A stretch of DNA of 64,000 bases from Pseudomonas sp. (GCA_007713455.1 VMRT01000001.1:186001-250000), one strand, 5' to 3'; shown: positions 35,893 to 47,330, counted from the stretch's first letter. Notes: generated from the letters alone by a model not told the origin. Numbers and translations are program-made.

Positions 35893-38800
35893 TTACCGAC
35901 GTGCCTGAGGTTGGACGAACACGATCGTCGTGAACGCCGGGACCTCGAACTCCCCACTGGTGACCTTGGCCTGGCGGCTGATCGGGTCGACCGAACCCTT
36001 CAGCACCGGATGCAACTCGTAGCCGTCCGCGCCCGGCAGGCGAACCGGCCTGTCCGAGGCATTGATCACCACCATCAGCGAGCTGTAGCGGCGGTCCAGA
36101 TCGCGGCCGTCACGCGGGCCATCGGCCAGGCTGAAGGCGATCACGCCGGGCTGCTGTTCGGGGCCAGTGTTGTGAAACTGTAGGCGCCGTTGCACCTCGC
36201 GGGCGCTGTCGAGCTGGAACAGTGCGCTGTCGCTACGGATTTTCAGCAGCTCGAGGAAACGTCGTTTCGCCGCGACGATGTCGGTGGTGCCCGGTTTGGC
36301 CTGCGGGTCGACAATGATCCTGCGAATCAGCGGCCAGTTGTCGCCGTCCTTGTCCGCGCGCGGCAGGCCCTTGTTCCAGTTGTTGTCCTGGTAGCTGAAA
36401 TCCACCGCGTTGAACCAGTCGCCCGAATCGTAGCTGTCGCGCTGCATGGACTTCGATCGCAGGATGTCCGAGCCGAGATGGATGAACGGCACTCCCTGGC
36501 TGAACAGCGGCACCGACAGCGCCACCATGTGCAGGCGCACCCTGTCGGCAACCGACAGGCTGCTGGCCAACTTGTACTGGTTGTTGTCCCACAGCGTTTG
36601 GTTGTCGTGCTTGGAGACGTAATTGACGGTTTCCTGCGGGTCCAGCGTATAGCCGGCGGGCTGGCCGTTGTAGTCGATCTCGCTGCCTTTGCGCGTGCTG
36701 CCGTCGGCGGTCACGAATTGGAAGTCGCGTAGCCCGCCAGCAACGCCGACGCGGATCAAGTCAGTGGCGTGCAGCAGTTGCGCTTTTTCCTGAGCTCCGG
36801 CGCCGCTCAGCTCATTGGGTCGCAGATAGAGCCCGTTGGCGAAGCCCTGGTTGCGACGAATACTCTCGCCGCCGTCGAATGGGCTGCCGCCACGGACCGC
36901 ATCACGTTGCCGGTCGTTGAAGGTACCTACGCCGGTACCAGCCATGTCCAGCTGGTTGGCATTGATGCCGCGTGCATTGCCGGCGACCTCGCCGAACTCC
37001 CAGCCTTCGCCGTAGAAATAGGTGTCGCGATCGATGCGGCGAACGGCGCGATACGCGTCGACGATCTGCTCGCGCATATGGTGACCCATGAGATCGAAGC
37101 GAAAGCCGGCGATCTTGTAGTCGCGTGCCCAGACCTTCAGCGAGTCGATCATCAGCTTGGCCATCATGCGATGCTCGCTGGCGGTGTTCTCGCAGCAGGT
37201 CGAGGTTTCCACCGCGCCGGTAGTCGGGTTGCGGCGGTGGTAGTAGCCGGGTACGACCTTGTCCAGGACGGACTTGTCGGCCAGGCCGGAAGCGTTGGTG
37301 TGGTTGTAGACCACGTCCATCACCGTGGCGAGGCCATTGCCGGCCAAGGCCTGCACCATCTGGCGGAACTCGATGATGCGCTGCACGCCTTCGGCATCGC
37401 TGGCGTAGCTGCCCTCGGGCGCGGTGAAGTGGAAGGGGTCGTAGCCCCAGTTGAAGTCATCCAGGCCGCGCAGGTCGTTGTACAGCGATTGCGCCTGACC
37501 GCTGGCCGGGTCGAAGCCCTCTAGCACCTGACGAATGCTCGCTGCGCCACAGTACTGCGCCCAGCGCTCCCGGGCCGCATCCGACAGGTCGCAGAGCTTG
37601 GCGAAGGGATCGTCCAGGTTGATCCGCCGAGCGGGGTCTTCGTTGATGGTCGCGATGTCGAACACCGGCAGCAGCTGCACGTGGGTGAGCCCGGCCTTCT
37701 GCAGGTCGCGCAGGTGCCGCATGCCGTTGCTGTTCTGGTGGGTAAACGCTGCGTAGGTACCGCGCAGCGCGGCCGGCAGGCTGGTGTCGCTGGCGCTGAA
37801 GTCGCGCAGATGGGTTTCGTAGATCACGCTCGCTTCGGGGCGCCCCGGATGTGGCGGACGCACGGCATCCCAGCCAGCTGGCTTGAGGTCGCCGGCGTTC
37901 AGGTCGACGACCTGGGCGTACTGGCTGTTACGCGACAGGCTCAGGGCGTAGGGATCGCTGACGAGCGTCGTCTCGATCCTGCCGCTGCTTGGTCGGTAGG
38001 CTGTGACTTCGTACTGGTAGTACTGGCGATCCAGTGAGCGCGGGCCTTCCAGACTCCAGACGCCGAGCCGCTCCCGCATAGACTTCGGATAACCGGGCAG
38101 CAGCTGTTTGGCGGCATCGAATACGTGCAGGCGAACCCGCTGTGCGGTCGGTGCCCAGAGCTTGAAGGACACACCTCTGGCATCGAGTGTCGCGCCCAGC
38201 TCGCCGTTGTAGGCGAACAGCATGTCGAGGATGCCGGCGGTCTGCACTTCGGTGGCATCGATGACCCGGTCGTCCGCGTCGTAGGCGATTACCACCAGTT
38301 GGCTCATCACGGCGCGGCGAATGTCTTTCACACCTGCCGTGATTCGGTAAGCGGGGGCATCGACCAGATGCGGGTGTTGGCGCCTGAGGCCATCGCGCAG
38401 GCTGGACGGCTGCATCGCCAGGGGCTGCCCGCCGCTGACGGCTCGCGCCTCGCTGTCGATGCGGATGCTGGCGTCGCTGGCATAGCGCAGTTCCAAGCGG
38501 CTGGCGCCCGGCGCACCGCCCACCAGTGCGAGCGTGAATGGATCAAGCCAGTGCGCCCGCGCGCCCTTGATCGCCGCGGCACTGCCACTCAGCGGCGTGC
38601 TGGACAGCTGCGGGTTGCCGCTGACCGTGAAGACACGACGGCCCAGTTCGTCGAAGCGCCAGATCAGGTCGCCACCGCCCAGATCCTTTTCGTCGCCCTT
38701 GTGCATGATCAGATTCAGGCAGCTGGCATTGGCGCTCAGTGGAATGCGGTACAAGGCGCCGTACCGCGGGTCGGTATCCACCGCCGCGAGCGGTTGCGCC

Positions 38801-39012
38801 CAGCTGGTTTCAGTCGCACTTCCGCTGCAGTCGGGGGCGTTCCACAGGTGCGGACCCCAACCGTTGTAGTCACCATCGGCGCGCTGATAGTAGAGCAGGG
38901 CCTCGTCGGGGCCAGGGTCGAGCGGGGTAGCCGAAGCGGATTGCATGGCCAGCGAGAAGCCGGCAAGGGCGAGCGCCGCCAGGCGCCGATAAGCGATCGA
39001 GCGAGTGAGCAT
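35893..39012 (-). CDS. pulA: Secreted pullulanase-type alpha-1,6-glucosidase
   Basis: A 1039-residue exported debranching enzyme. The signal peptide ends near residue 28 (LAMQSASA). A CBM41/PUD-like domain ([10 protein letters not shown], residues 49-58), further N-terminal modules and a CBM48 domain ([17 protein letters not shown], 281-297) precede the GH13 barrel. Catalytic regions are DVVYNH (566-571), the nucleophile Asp640 in [10 protein letters not shown], the acid/base Glu669 in [10 protein letters not shown] and Asp803 in SKHDNQ. NWGYDP (521-526) is typical of pullulanases. It cleaves alpha-1,6 links in pullulan, starch or glycogen. No lipobox is seen, unlike Klebsiella PulA. The start at 39012 is set by the signal peptide. 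Confidence 0.92.
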   Translation of the reverse strand: MLTRSIAYRRLAALALAGFSLAMQSASATPLDPGPDEALLYYQRADGDYNGWGPHLWNAPDCSGSATETSWAQPLAAVDTDPRYGALYRIPLSANASCLNLIMHKGDEKDLGGGDLIWRFDELGRRVFTVSGNPQLSSTPLSGSAAAIKGARAHWLDPFTLALVGGAPGASRLELRYASDASIRIDSEARAVSGGQPLAMQPSSLRDGLRRQHPHLVDAPAYRITAGVKDIRRAVMSQLVVIAYDADDRVIDATEVQTAGILDMLFAYNGELGATLDARGVSFKLWAPTAQRVRLHVFDAAKQLLPGYPKSMRERLGVWSLEGPRSLDRQYYQYEVTAYRPSSGRIETTLVSDPYALSLSRNSQYAQVVDLNAGDLKPAGWDAVRPPHPGRPEASVIYETHLRDFSASDTSLPAALRGTYAAFTHQNSNGMRHLRDLQKAGLTHVQLLPVFDIATINEDPARRINLDDPFAKLCDLSDAARERWAQYCGAASIRQVLEGFDPASGQAQSLYNDLRGLDDFNWGYDPFHFTAPEGSYASDAEGVQRIIEFRQMVQALAGNGLATVMDVVYNHTNASGLADKSVLDKVVPGYYHRRNPTTGAVETSTCCENTASEHRMMAKLMIDSLKVWARDYKIAGFRFDLMGHHMREQIVDAYRAVRRIDRDTYFYGEGWEFGEVAGNARGINANQLDMAGTGVGTFNDRQRDAVRGGSPFDGGESIRRNQGFANGLYLRPNELSGAGAQEKAQLLHATDLIRVGVAGGLRDFQFVTADGSTRKGSEIDYNGQPAGYTLDPQETVNYVSKHDNQTLWDNNQYKLASSLSVADRVRLHMVALSVPLFSQGVPFIHLGSDILRSKSMQRDSYDSGDWFNAVDFSYQDNNWNKGLPRADKDGDNWPLIRRIIVDPQAKPGTTDIVAAKRRFLELLKIRSDSALFQLDSAREVQRRLQFHNTGPEQQPGVIAFSLADGPRDGRDLDRRYSSLMVVINASDRPVRLPGADGYELHPVLKGSVDPISRQAKVTSGEFEVPAFTTIVFVQPQARR

Positions 39013-39179
39013 GGGTGAGGGTCCCGTTGTTGTTCTTCTTGTACTGCTCGCTGGATGGTCGGCGCGGGGTATCCGATACGCATCCTCCGTTGGGGAACTG
39101 CTCGGGGCGTAGGCCAAGGCCGTAATGGCGTTCTGCTTGTCGCCCGTGCCGGGCAGGCGGAGGGATTGCTGGAAATGAA

Positions 39180-39202
39180 GAGGGCGCCAAGCAGGCGCCC
39201 TC
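39180..39202 (-). terminator. Terminator after the MaoC hydratase gene
   Basis: GAGGGCGCC and GGCGCCCTC form a perfect 9-bp stem with a 5-base loop, about 45 bp beyond the stop of the minus-strand hydratase gene, followed on that strand by TTCATTT. Confidence 0.65.
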
Positions 39203-39247
39203 GGTTTGCCCCGTCCATGAACGGCGAGGCGATGAACGTAGGGATGT

Positions 39248-39718
39248 TCAACCGATGGTGATCGGCGGCAACTCCTTCAGTTCGACGGTCTCCTGCTTGC
39301 GTGGCGCGAGCACTTCCGCCTCGCCATCGACCACCTGCTCATCGTTCTGGTTGAACACGCGGGTGGCGATGCGCACGCGGTTCTTCGGCAGCTTCTCGAG
39401 GATTTCCAGACGCACGGTCAGGGTGTCACCGATCTTCACCGGGCGGGTGAATTTCATGGTCTGGCCGAGATAGATGGTGCCCGGGCCCGGCATGGTGCAA
39501 GCCACGGCGGCGCTGATCAGCGCGCCACTGAACATGCCATGGGCGATGCGTTCCTTGAACAGCGTACTAGCCGCGAACTCGGCATCCAGGTGGACCGGGT
39601 TGCGGTCGCCGGACATGGCCGCGAACAGCTGGATGTCCTTTTCCTCTACGTGCTTTTCGAAGCTCGCCTGCTGGCCGACTTCCAGTTCGGCGTAGGGCGT
39701 GTTGCTGATGGTGCTCAT
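39248..39718 (-). CDS. phaJ: MaoC-like (R)-specific enoyl-CoA hydratase
   Basis: A 156-residue hot-dog fold protein. The hydratase-2 motif SGDRNPVHLDAEFA is at residues 36-49, with catalytic Asp38 and His43. It hydrates trans-2-enoyl-CoA to (R)-3-hydroxyacyl-CoA, linking beta-oxidation to polyhydroxyalkanoate synthesis in many pseudomonads. Its place, divergent from fadD2 and next to fadD1, is shared with P. aeruginosa (PA3302-PA3299 as I recall), which supports a PhaJ role. Length agrees with PhaJ1. Whether this strain makes PHA from it is not shown here. Confidence 0.85.
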   Translation of the reverse strand: MSTISNTPYAELEVGQQASFEKHVEEKDIQLFAAMSGDRNPVHLDAEFAASTLFKERIAHGMFSGALISAAVACTMPGPGTIYLGQTMKFTRPVKIGDTLTVRLEILEKLPKNRVRIATRVFNQNDEQVVDGEAEVLAPRKQETVELKELPPITIG

Positions 39719-39996
39719 GGACAGTCCTCAGATGCTGGGGCGGGGCGCGTCAACTGCTGCGCCTGATCGAATCAGGTTTCGCGCAACCGGCACAGCCCGG
39801 TACTTGCGCGCTGGGGCTGCATTCTAGAGGCATGCAGCACGATTGTCCCGAGTGCAGGCCGTCCCGGCAGCGTGACGAAAGATTCACGGCAGTGATTTGT
39901 GCGGCTTGGACTGTTGCGTCGCGACGCTGACCTGATAAGTTCGCCAGAGCCCGCTGTGCGCGGGCCAGACACTCTCAGGTAAAGAGGCCAATAACA

Positions 39997-41685
39997 ATGC
40001 AGCCTGAATTCTGGAATGACAAACGCCCTGCTGGCGTGCCCAACGACATCGATCTAGGTGCTTACCGCTCGGTCGTCGAAGTGTTCGAGCGAGCCTGCAA
40101 GACCCACGCGGACCGCCCCGCATTCAGCAATATGGGTGTCACCCTCAGCTACTCCGATCTGGAGCGCCACTCCGCCGCTTTCGCCGCCTGGCTGCAACAC
40201 CACACCGATCTGCAACCCGGCGACCGCATCGCCATTCAGATGCCCAACCTGCTGCAGTATCCCATCGCGGTGTTCGGTGCGCTGCGTGCCGGCCTCATCG
40301 TGGTCAATACCAACCCGCTGTACACCGCGCGGGAGATGCGCCACCAGTTCCAGGATTCCGGCGCGCGGGCGCTGGTGTATCTCAATACCTTCGGCCACCA
40401 CGTGCAGGCGGTGCTGCCTGATACCGCCATCGAGCACCTGATCGAAGTGCGCATCGGCGACATGTTGCCGCCGCTCAAGGGCGCGCTGGTCAACGCGGCG
40501 GTCAAGCACCTGAAGAAAATGGTGCCGGATTACAGCCTGCCGCAAGCCGTTTCCTTCAAGGACGTGCTGCGCGACGGCGCACGCCACAGCCACAAGCCCG
40601 CGCCGCTGGAGCTCGACCACGTTGCCGTGCTGCAGTACACCGGCGGTACGACCGGTGTGGCCAAGGGCGCGATGCTGACCCACGGCAACCTGGTGGCGAA
40701 CATGCAGCAGGTGCGGGCCAACATGCAGCAGCTGGACGATCAGGGCCACCCGGTCATCCGTGAAGGTCAGGAAGTGATGATCGCGCCGCTGCCGCTGTAT
40801 CACATCTACGCCTTCACGGTTAACTGCATGTGCATGACGGTGACCGGCAACCACAACGTGCTGATTACCAACCCGCGGGACATCAACGGCTTCGTCAAGG
40901 AACTGCAACGCTGGCAGTTCTCCGCGTTCCTCGGGCTCAACACGCTGTTCGTCGCGCTGATGGCTCACCCGCAGTTCAAGAAGATCGACTTCTCCCGGCT
41001 CAAAGGCACCAATTCGGGCGGCACTGCCCTGGTTTCGGCAGTCGCCGAACGCTGGAAGAGCCTGACCGGCTGCACCGTCGTCGAAGGCTACGGCCTGACC
41101 GAAACCTCGCCGGTCGTCTGCGCCAATCCCCATGGCGAACATTCGCGCCTCGGCACGGTGGGGCTGCCGGTGCCAGGCACCACGGTCAAGGTAATCGACG
41201 ACGAAGGCAACGCCTTGCCGCTCGGCGAGCGCGGCGAGCTGTGCGTCAAGGGGCCGCAAGTGATGAAGGGCTACTGGCAGCGTCCCGAAGCTACGGCCGA
41301 GGTGCTGGACGAGGAGGGCTGGCTGAAGACCGGCGACATCGCGGTGATCGACGAGGACGGGTTCGTCAGCATCGTCGACCGCAAAAAGGACCTGATCATC
41401 GTCTCCGGTTTCAACGTCTACCCCAACGAGATCGAGGACGTGGTGATGGCCCACCCGAAGGTCGCCGCCTGCGCCGCTATCGGTGTCGCGGACGAGAAAT
41501 CCGGCGAGGCGGTCAAGCTGTTCGTCGTGCCCAGCGATCCGACCCTCACCCAGGAAGAACTGCAGGCTTATTGCCGGGAGAATTTCACCGGCTACAAGAT
41601 GCCGCGGCACTACGTTTTCCGCGATGCATTACCGATGACGCCGGTGGGCAAGATCCTGCGCCGCGAGTTGCGTGAAAGCGCCTGA
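39997..41685 (+). CDS. fadD2: Long-chain acyl-CoA synthetase FadD2
   Basis: A 562-residue adenylate-forming enzyme that activates exogenous fatty acids to acyl-CoA at the inner membrane. The ATP/AMP P-loop motif YTGGTTGVAKGAMLTH is at residues 214-229, the linker motif EGYGLTETSPVVCANP is near 365, and the fatty-acid signature DGWLKTGDI appears as EGWLKTGDIAVIDEDG with DRKKDLIIVSGFNVYPNE. First of the tandem fadD2-fadD1 pair conserved in Pseudomonas. It is about 60% identical by eye to its neighbour. A 28-base inverted repeat follows. Confidence 0.93.
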   Translation: MQPEFWNDKRPAGVPNDIDLGAYRSVVEVFERACKTHADRPAFSNMGVTLSYSDLERHSAAFAAWLQHHTDLQPGDRIAIQMPNLLQYPIAVFGALRAGLIVVNTNPLYTAREMRHQFQDSGARALVYLNTFGHHVQAVLPDTAIEHLIEVRIGDMLPPLKGALVNAAVKHLKKMVPDYSLPQAVSFKDVLRDGARHSHKPAPLELDHVAVLQYTGGTTGVAKGAMLTHGNLVANMQQVRANMQQLDDQGHPVIREGQEVMIAPLPLYHIYAFTVNCMCMTVTGNHNVLITNPRDINGFVKELQRWQFSAFLGLNTLFVALMAHPQFKKIDFSRLKGTNSGGTALVSAVAERWKSLTGCTVVEGYGLTETSPVVCANPHGEHSRLGTVGLPVPGTTVKVIDDEGNALPLGERGELCVKGPQVMKGYWQRPEATAEVLDEEGWLKTGDIAVIDEDGFVSIVDRKKDLIIVSGFNVYPNEIEDVVMAHPKVAACAAIGVADEKSGEAVKLFVVPSDPTLTQEELQAYCRENFTGYKMPRHYVFRDALPMTPVGKILRRELRESA

Positions 41686-41723
41686 CAACGACAGGCGCAG
41701 CCCGCAGAGGGCGGCTCAAATTG

Positions 41724-41754
41724 AGTGACCGGGACATATGTTCCGGTCACTTTA
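41724..41754 (+). terminator. Inverted repeat after fadD2
   Basis: AGTGACCGG and CCGGTCACT are the arms of a 28-base near-perfect palindrome around GACATATGTT, followed by TTTA. It probably ends the fadD2 transcript, leaving fadD1 with its own promoter. Confidence 0.6.
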
Positions 41755-41900
41755 TGTCGAATCAACGCGTTCCGGACTCTGTTCGCTCCTGGGCAAAGCT
41801 GCTAACCTCGGGCACGCTTTTAGCCCGATTAGTGGTACAAAAGTTAACAAATCACAACAAAACAGCTGCCATCGCGCAGTAATAAAGCTGTTGCTTAGGA

Positions 41901-43601
41901 GTGGGGTTCATGACCGATAACTTCTGGAAGGATAAGTATCCTGTTGGTGTCTCCAGCGAGATCAATCCCGACGAGTATCAGAACATCCAGGCTGTGCTCA
42001 AGCAGTCTTGCGAGCGTTTCGCCGACAAGCCGGCCTTCAGCAATCTCGGCAAGACCCTGACCTATGGTGAGCTGTACAAGCTGTCCGGCGATTTCGCCGC
42101 CTATCTGCAGCAGAACACCGATCTTCAGCCCGGCGACCGTATCGCTGTGCAGCTGCCCAACCTGATCCAGTACCCCATCGTGGTGTTCGGGGCCATGCGC
42201 GCCGGCCTCATCGTGGTCAACACCAACCCGCTGTATACCGCGCGGGAAATGGAACACCAGTTCAACGACGCCGGCGCCAAGGCGCTGGTCTGCCTCGCCA
42301 ACATGGCGCATCTGGCAGAGGAAGTGCTGCCCAAGACCGGCATCAAGCACGTGGTCGTCACCGAAGTCGCCGACATGCTACCGCCGCTCAAGCGCATGCT
42401 GATCAACGCGGTGGTCAAGCATGTGAAGAAGATGGTCCCGGCCTACAGCCTGCCGAAGGCGGTCAAGCTCAACGACGCGCTGGCCCTGGGCCGTGGCAAG
42501 GCAGTGCGGGACGTATCGCCGAGCAGCGATGAAGTCGCCGTGCTGCAGTACACCGGCGGTACCACCGGCGTCGCCAAGGGCGCGATGCTGACCCACCGCA
42601 ATATTGTCGCCAACATGCTGCAGTGCAAGGCGCTGATGGGGTCGAACCTCAATGACGGCAGCGAGGTGCTGATCGCCCCTCTGCCGCTCTACCACATCTA
42701 CGCCTTCACCTTTCACTGCATGGCGATGATGCTCAGCGGCAACCACAATATCCTGATCTCCAATCCGCGCGACCTGCCGGCGATGATCAAGGACCTGTCG
42801 AAGTATCGCTTCAGCGGCTTCGTCGGCCTCAACACGCTGTTCGTGGCGCTGTGCAACAGCGAAGACTTCCGCAAGCTGGATTTCTCCGCGCTCAAGGTCA
42901 CCCTGTCGGGCGGCATGGCGCTGCAGCTGGCGACGGCCGAGCGCTGGAAGCAGGTGACGGGTTGCCCCATCTGCGAAGGCTACGGCCTGACCGAAACCAG
43001 CCCGGTGGCCTCGGTCAATCCGATCGAGCACATCCAGATCGGCACCATCGGCATTCCGGTTCCTTCGACGCAGTTCAAGGTCATCAATGACGATGGCCAG
43101 GATCTGGCGCAAGGCGAGATCGGCGAGCTGTGCATCAAGGGCCCGCAGGTGATGAAGGGTTACTGGCAGCGCCCCGAGGCCACTGCCGAAGTGATCGACG
43201 CCGAAGGTTGGTTCAAGTCGGGCGATATCGGTGTCGTTCAGGAAGACGGCTACATCCGCATCGTCGACCGCAAGAAGGACATGATTCTGGTCTCCGGTTT
43301 CAACGTCTATCCCAACGAGCTGGAAGACGTGCTCGCCGGTCTGCCAGGGGTGCTGCAATGCGCCGCCATTGGCGTGCCGGACGAGAAGTCCGGTGAGGCG
43401 ATCAAGCTGTTCGTGGTGGTCAAGCCGGGGGAGAGCCTGACCAAGGAACAGGTCATGCAGCACATGCACGATAACCTGACCGGCTACAAGCGTCCGAAGT
43501 CAGTGGAGTTCCGCGACAGCCTGCCGACCACCAACGTCGGCAAGATCCTGCGTCGTGAGTTGCGTGATGAAGAGTTGCGCAAGCTGGGCCACAAGAAGTA
43601 G
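41901..43601 (+). CDS. fadD1: Long-chain acyl-CoA synthetase FadD1
   Basis: A 566-residue paralogue of the preceding gene with the same motifs: YTGGTTGVAKGAMLTHRN, EGYGLTETSPVASVNP, EGWFKSGDIGVVQEDG and DRKKDMILVSGFNVYPNE. The first ATG in frame is at 41901 (MGFMTDNFWKD); the ATG at 41910 is behind TTAGGAG and may be the true start. In P. aeruginosa, FadD1 prefers long-chain and FadD2 shorter fatty acids; a similar split is only inferred here. The 215-bp gap before it holds an AT-rich stretch (41840-41890) suitable for a promoter. Ends in a strong terminator. Confidence 0.93.
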   Translation: MGFMTDNFWKDKYPVGVSSEINPDEYQNIQAVLKQSCERFADKPAFSNLGKTLTYGELYKLSGDFAAYLQQNTDLQPGDRIAVQLPNLIQYPIVVFGAMRAGLIVVNTNPLYTAREMEHQFNDAGAKALVCLANMAHLAEEVLPKTGIKHVVVTEVADMLPPLKRMLINAVVKHVKKMVPAYSLPKAVKLNDALALGRGKAVRDVSPSSDEVAVLQYTGGTTGVAKGAMLTHRNIVANMLQCKALMGSNLNDGSEVLIAPLPLYHIYAFTFHCMAMMLSGNHNILISNPRDLPAMIKDLSKYRFSGFVGLNTLFVALCNSEDFRKLDFSALKVTLSGGMALQLATAERWKQVTGCPICEGYGLTETSPVASVNPIEHIQIGTIGIPVPSTQFKVINDDGQDLAQGEIGELCIKGPQVMKGYWQRPEATAEVIDAEGWFKSGDIGVVQEDGYIRIVDRKKDMILVSGFNVYPNELEDVLAGLPGVLQCAAIGVPDEKSGEAIKLFVVVKPGESLTKEQVMQHMHDNLTGYKRPKSVEFRDSLPTTNVGKILRRELRDEELRKLGHKK

Positions 43602-43616
43602 TACTCGTACCTCGAC

Positions 43617-43648
43617 GAAAAAACCCCGCCCCGGCGGGGTTTTTTCGT
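43617..43648 (+). terminator. Terminator after fadD1
   Basis: CGAAAAAACCCCGCC pairs with GGCGGGGTTTTTTCG, a stem ending in six T residues, 15 bp after the fadD1 stop. Confidence 0.9.
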
Positions 43649-43775
43649 TTTTGCGAACAGCGTTCATCGGCAGCGCCCGTCACAGCTTGAATTAGCGCTT
43701 GGTAGCGTTCTCCTCGTTATGTAGTCGGTGGCACAATGGCACTACTTAACCGCGTTTTTCATGGGGGATTTCCAG

Positions 43776-45461
43776 ATGCTGTCATCACTACGATTGCGAG
43801 TGAAACTGCTCTTGCTTGCCCTTGGCCCGATTCTGCTGCTCGCTGTCCTGCTCAGCGGCGTTGCAGTGATCGAGCTGCAGGATCTGGCTGACCAGCAGGA
43901 AACGCAGACCCGCGCCAGTCTCATACGCGACCGACGCGCCGAACTCGAAAGTTACGTGCAGCTCGCCCGCAATGCGATTGCGCCGATCTATGAGCGCTCC
44001 GCCGAAGGCGACCTGCAGGCCCGCGATCAGGCCGTGGCGCTGCTGGAAGGGCTGACCTACGGCCGCGAGGGCTACTTCTGGGGTTACGACGGGCAGTCCG
44101 TTCGCGTGTTCCAGGGCGCTACCCGCGAGCGTATCGGTGAGAACTTTGCCGACTTCAAGGACCCGAATGGCGTGTATGCGATTCGTGAACTGGTCAAGGC
44201 GGGTCAGAACGGTAGCCACTACGTCGACTACAGTTTCGCCGTGCCGGGCAGCAATGCACTGGTGCCCAAGGTCGGCTATGCCGAGTACCTGCCGAAATGG
44301 AACCTGGTATTCGGCACTTCGCTGAACCTGGATGGCGTCGAGCGCGATGTCGGTGAGGCTCGGGCAGCCTTCCAGGCGCGCATCGACAGTCTCACGCTGA
44401 TCATGCTTGGGTCTGCGCTGCTGCTGCTCATCCTCGTTGCCGTGCTCGCGGTGCTGATGAGCAATGCCATTCTGCGGCCGCTGCTGCAGATCAAGCAGAA
44501 CCTCGACGACATGGCTGAGGGCGATGGCGACCTGACTCATCGCCTGCCGGTTACCAGCCGTGACGAGCTGGGTGAGCTGTCGGCATCGTTCAACCGCTTC
44601 GTCGAGAAGATCCACGTGCTGGTGCAACAGGTCGCCGGAACCACCGCGCAGCTGACCGGCCTGGTGGGTGAAGTCGCCAGCCAGGCGCAGCGTTCGGAGC
44701 ACGCCATGGCCGATCAGCGCAGCGAAACCGACCAGGTGGCCACGGCAATCAACGAGATGTCGGCCGCTGCCCACGAAGTGGCGATGAGCGCCCAGCGTGC
44801 CGCCGAGGCCGCGCGCGAAACCGATCAGCAGGGCCTTGCGGCCAAGCAGGTCGTAGACCAGAGCATTCACCAGATTCATGAACTGGTGGGCGAGCTGCGC
44901 GGCAGCGGCGAGTCGCTGGAGGGGCTGCAACAGGACGTGAAAGGCATCGTCGGCGTGCTCGACGTGATTCGTGCCATTGCCGAGCAGACCAATCTGCTGG
45001 CGCTCAATGCCGCCATCGAGGCAGCCCGTGCCGGCGAGGCGGGGCGTGGATTCGCGGTGGTGGCTGACGAGGTAAGGGCGCTGGCCAGCCGCACGCAGCA
45101 GAGCACCGGCGAGATTCAGGGCATGATCGATCGCCTGCAGAACGCAACTTCGAACACCGTCAGCACCATGCTGCGCGCCGGTGAGAAAGGCGAGAGTACC
45201 CGTGATCACGCCAATCAGGCCGGGGAGTCGCTGGATGCCATCTCCGCACTGATCGGCACCATCAATTCGATGAACGCGCAGATCGCCGCCGCCGCCGAAG
45301 AGCAGACCGCCGTGGCCGAGGAGATCAACCGCAGCGTGCACCATATCGCCGACGCGGTGGACGGTGTGGCCAGCGATGCCGCCCAGGGCGCGCAAACCGC
45401 ACGTGAACTCAATGGTCTGGCGGAACAGCTCCAGCGGCTGGTGGGACAGTTCCGCATCTGA
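43776..45461 (+). CDS. Methyl-accepting chemotaxis protein with sCache sensor (copy 1)
   Basis: A 561-residue transmembrane chemoreceptor. The first membrane helix is at about residues 10-32 and the second at 207-228, framing a periplasmic single-Cache (sCache_2) sensor with the characteristic EGYFWGYD at 98-105 and [17 protein letters not shown] at 171-187. A HAMP domain (about 229-281) and the signalling hairpin, with the tip sequence [20 protein letters not shown], follow. sCache_2 receptors in pseudomonads often bind organic acids such as malate; the ligand here is unknown. The ATG at 43776 has GGGGGA 7 bases upstream. No CheR-binding pentapeptide at the C-terminus. Confidence 0.9.
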   Translation: MLSSLRLRVKLLLLALGPILLLAVLLSGVAVIELQDLADQQETQTRASLIRDRRAELESYVQLARNAIAPIYERSAEGDLQARDQAVALLEGLTYGREGYFWGYDGQSVRVFQGATRERIGENFADFKDPNGVYAIRELVKAGQNGSHYVDYSFAVPGSNALVPKVGYAEYLPKWNLVFGTSLNLDGVERDVGEARAAFQARIDSLTLIMLGSALLLLILVAVLAVLMSNAILRPLLQIKQNLDDMAEGDGDLTHRLPVTSRDELGELSASFNRFVEKIHVLVQQVAGTTAQLTGLVGEVASQAQRSEHAMADQRSETDQVATAINEMSAAAHEVAMSAQRAAEAARETDQQGLAAKQVVDQSIHQIHELVGELRGSGESLEGLQQDVKGIVGVLDVIRAIAEQTNLLALNAAIEAARAGEAGRGFAVVADEVRALASRTQQSTGEIQGMIDRLQNATSNTVSTMLRAGEKGESTRDHANQAGESLDAISALIGTINSMNAQIAAAAEEQTAVAEEINRSVHHIADAVDGVASDAAQGAQTARELNGLAEQLQRLVGQFRI

Positions 45462-45492
45462 TCGAAAAGCCGCTCTAGAACGGGCCATCGCG

Positions 45493-45513
45493 AAACCCTG
45501 CCAGGCAGGGTTT
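45493..45513 (+). terminator. Hairpin between the two chemoreceptor genes
   Basis: AAACCCTGCC and GGCAGGGTTT form a near-perfect 10-bp stem about 30 bp after the first receptor's stop. The T-run is short (TTTAGTCGTT), so it may terminate only partly. Confidence 0.55.
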
Positions 45514-45644
45514 AGTCGTTCATGGGGTAAAGAAAGCTCCCGCCAGGTCGACAACCCGAAGGTACTTGCGCAATTGGTGCTTAAGTGGCGCCTGTTTTTT
45601 GTCGCAATTTCTCTTGCTACAAGTACCTAAAGGGATCGATCAGA

Positions 45645-47330
45645 ATGCTCTCCAATCTTCGTTTACGAATGAAGCTGCTGTTGCTCACGCTGGGCCCGAT
45701 TCTACTGCTCTCCATCCTCCTCAGCGGCATCGCCGTCTATGAATTGCGCGCACTGGCCGAACAGCAGGAAGAGCACACCCGCAAGAGCCTCATTCAGGAT
45801 CGGCGTGCCGAGCTCAAGCATTACGTCGAGCTTGCGCGCAATGCCATCGGGCCGATCCACGAGCGCTCCGCCGAAGGCGACATGCAGGCGCGCGATCAGG
45901 CGGTGGCCATTCTCGAGCGGATGTCCTATGGCAAGGACGGCTATTTCTGGGGCTATGACTCCCAGGCCGTGCGCATCTTGCAGGGCAACACCAAGGACAA
46001 GATCGGCCAGAGCTTCTACGACTACCGTGACCCGAACGGTGTCTACGCCATTCGCGAGCTGGTGCGCGCCGGCCAGGACGGCAGCCACTACGTCGACTAC
46101 AGCTTCGTGCTGGGTGACAGCAGCGTGCTGGTGCCCAAGGTCGGCTATGCCGAATTCCTGCCCAAATGGAACATGGTCTTCGGTACATCGTTGAACCTGG
46201 ATGGCGTCGAGCGCGACGTGCAGGCCGCGCGGGCAGAGTTCCAGGAGCGCATCGACGGGCTGGTAGCCATCATGCTGGTTTCGGCGTTCGCGCTGCTGGC
46301 GTTAATGGCGCTGCTAGCCGTCTTCATGAGCAATGCCCTGCTCAGTCCGCTGCTGCTGATCAAGCGCAATCTGGATGACATGGCCCAGGGCGACGGCGAC
46401 CTGACCCAGCGACTACCGATCACCAGCCAGGATGAACTGGGTGAGCTGGCCATGTCGTTCAACCGCTTCGTCGAGAAGATCCATTCGCTGGTACAGCAGG
46501 TCGCCGGCACCACCACGCAATTGAGCGGGCTGGTCGGTGCGGTGGCCAGCCAGGCGCAGCGCTCGGAACAGGCCATGGCCGACCAGCGCAGCGAGACCGA
46601 TCAGGTCGCCACGGCGATCAACGAGATGTCGGCCGCGGCCCACGAGGTCGCGATGAGCGCCCAGCGTGCCGCCGAAGCGGCGCAGCAGACCGATCAGCAG
46701 GGCGTTGCGGCCAAGCAGGTAGTCGATCAGAGCATCCGCCACATTCACGAACTGGTGGGCGAGCTGCGTGGTAGCGGTGAGTCGCTGGAAGGGCTGCAGC
46801 AGGACGTGAAAGGCATCGTTGGTGTGCTTGACGTGATCCGCGCCATCGCCGAGCAGACCAACCTGCTGGCGCTCAATGCGGCCATCGAGGCAGCCCGTGC
46901 CGGTGAGGCAGGTCGCGGTTTCGCCGTGGTCGCCGACGAAGTACGTGCCCTTGCCAGCCGTACCCAGCAGAGCACCGGTGAAATCCAGGGCATGATCGAC
47001 CGTCTGCAGAGCGCCACTTCCAACACCGTCGCCACCATGTTGCGCGCTGGCGAGAAAGGCGAGAGCACCCGTGACCAAGCCAACCAGGCCGGTGAGTCAC
47101 TGGATGCCATCTCCGCACTGATCGGCACCATCAACTCGATGAACGCGCAGATCGCCGCCGCCGCCGAGGAGCAGACCGCCGTGGCCGAGGAGATCAACCG
47201 CAGCGTGCACCACATTGCCGATGCGGTGGACGGTGTGGCCAGCGACGCCGCTCAGGGAGCCCAGACCTCCCGCGAGCTGAATGGACTGACCGTGCAACTG
47301 CAGCAGCTGGTCGGTCAGTTCCGAATCTGA
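45645..47330 (+). CDS. Methyl-accepting chemotaxis protein with sCache sensor (copy 2)
   Basis: A second 561-residue receptor of the same architecture and exact length as the previous one: membrane helices near 10-32 and 207-228, an sCache_2 sensor with [12 protein letters not shown] and signalling domain. The last about 330 residues are almost identical to copy 1, while the sensor differs at many positions (YGKDGYFWG against [18 protein letters not shown] against [17 protein letters not shown] against SFAVPGSN). This is a tandem duplication with diverged ligand domain and conserved output. AAGGGA precedes the ATG at 45645; the in-frame upstream ATG lacks an RBS. Confidence 0.9.
   Translation: MLSNLRLRMKLLLLTLGPILLLSILLSGIAVYELRALAEQQEEHTRKSLIQDRRAELKHYVELARNAIGPIHERSAEGDMQARDQAVAILERMSYGKDGYFWGYDSQAVRILQGNTKDKIGQSFYDYRDPNGVYAIRELVRAGQDGSHYVDYSFVLGDSSVLVPKVGYAEFLPKWNMVFGTSLNLDGVERDVQAARAEFQERIDGLVAIMLVSAFALLALMALLAVFMSNALLSPLLLIKRNLDDMAQGDGDLTQRLPITSQDELGELAMSFNRFVEKIHSLVQQVAGTTTQLSGLVGAVASQAQRSEQAMADQRSETDQVATAINEMSAAAHEVAMSAQRAAEAAQQTDQQGVAAKQVVDQSIRHIHELVGELRGSGESLEGLQQDVKGIVGVLDVIRAIAEQTNLLALNAAIEAARAGEAGRGFAVVADEVRALASRTQQSTGEIQGMIDRLQSATSNTVATMLRAGEKGESTRDQANQAGESLDAISALIGTINSMNAQIAAAAEEQTAVAEEINRSVHHIADAVDGVASDAAQGAQTSRELNGLTVQLQQLVGQFRI

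Noticed and set aside
40054-41610. Minus-strand open frame (518 codons) opposite fadD2, and a similar one at 42378-43469 opposite fadD1.
   Set aside because: Both paralogues show the same antisense frame, which reflects shared codon bias, not a gene.
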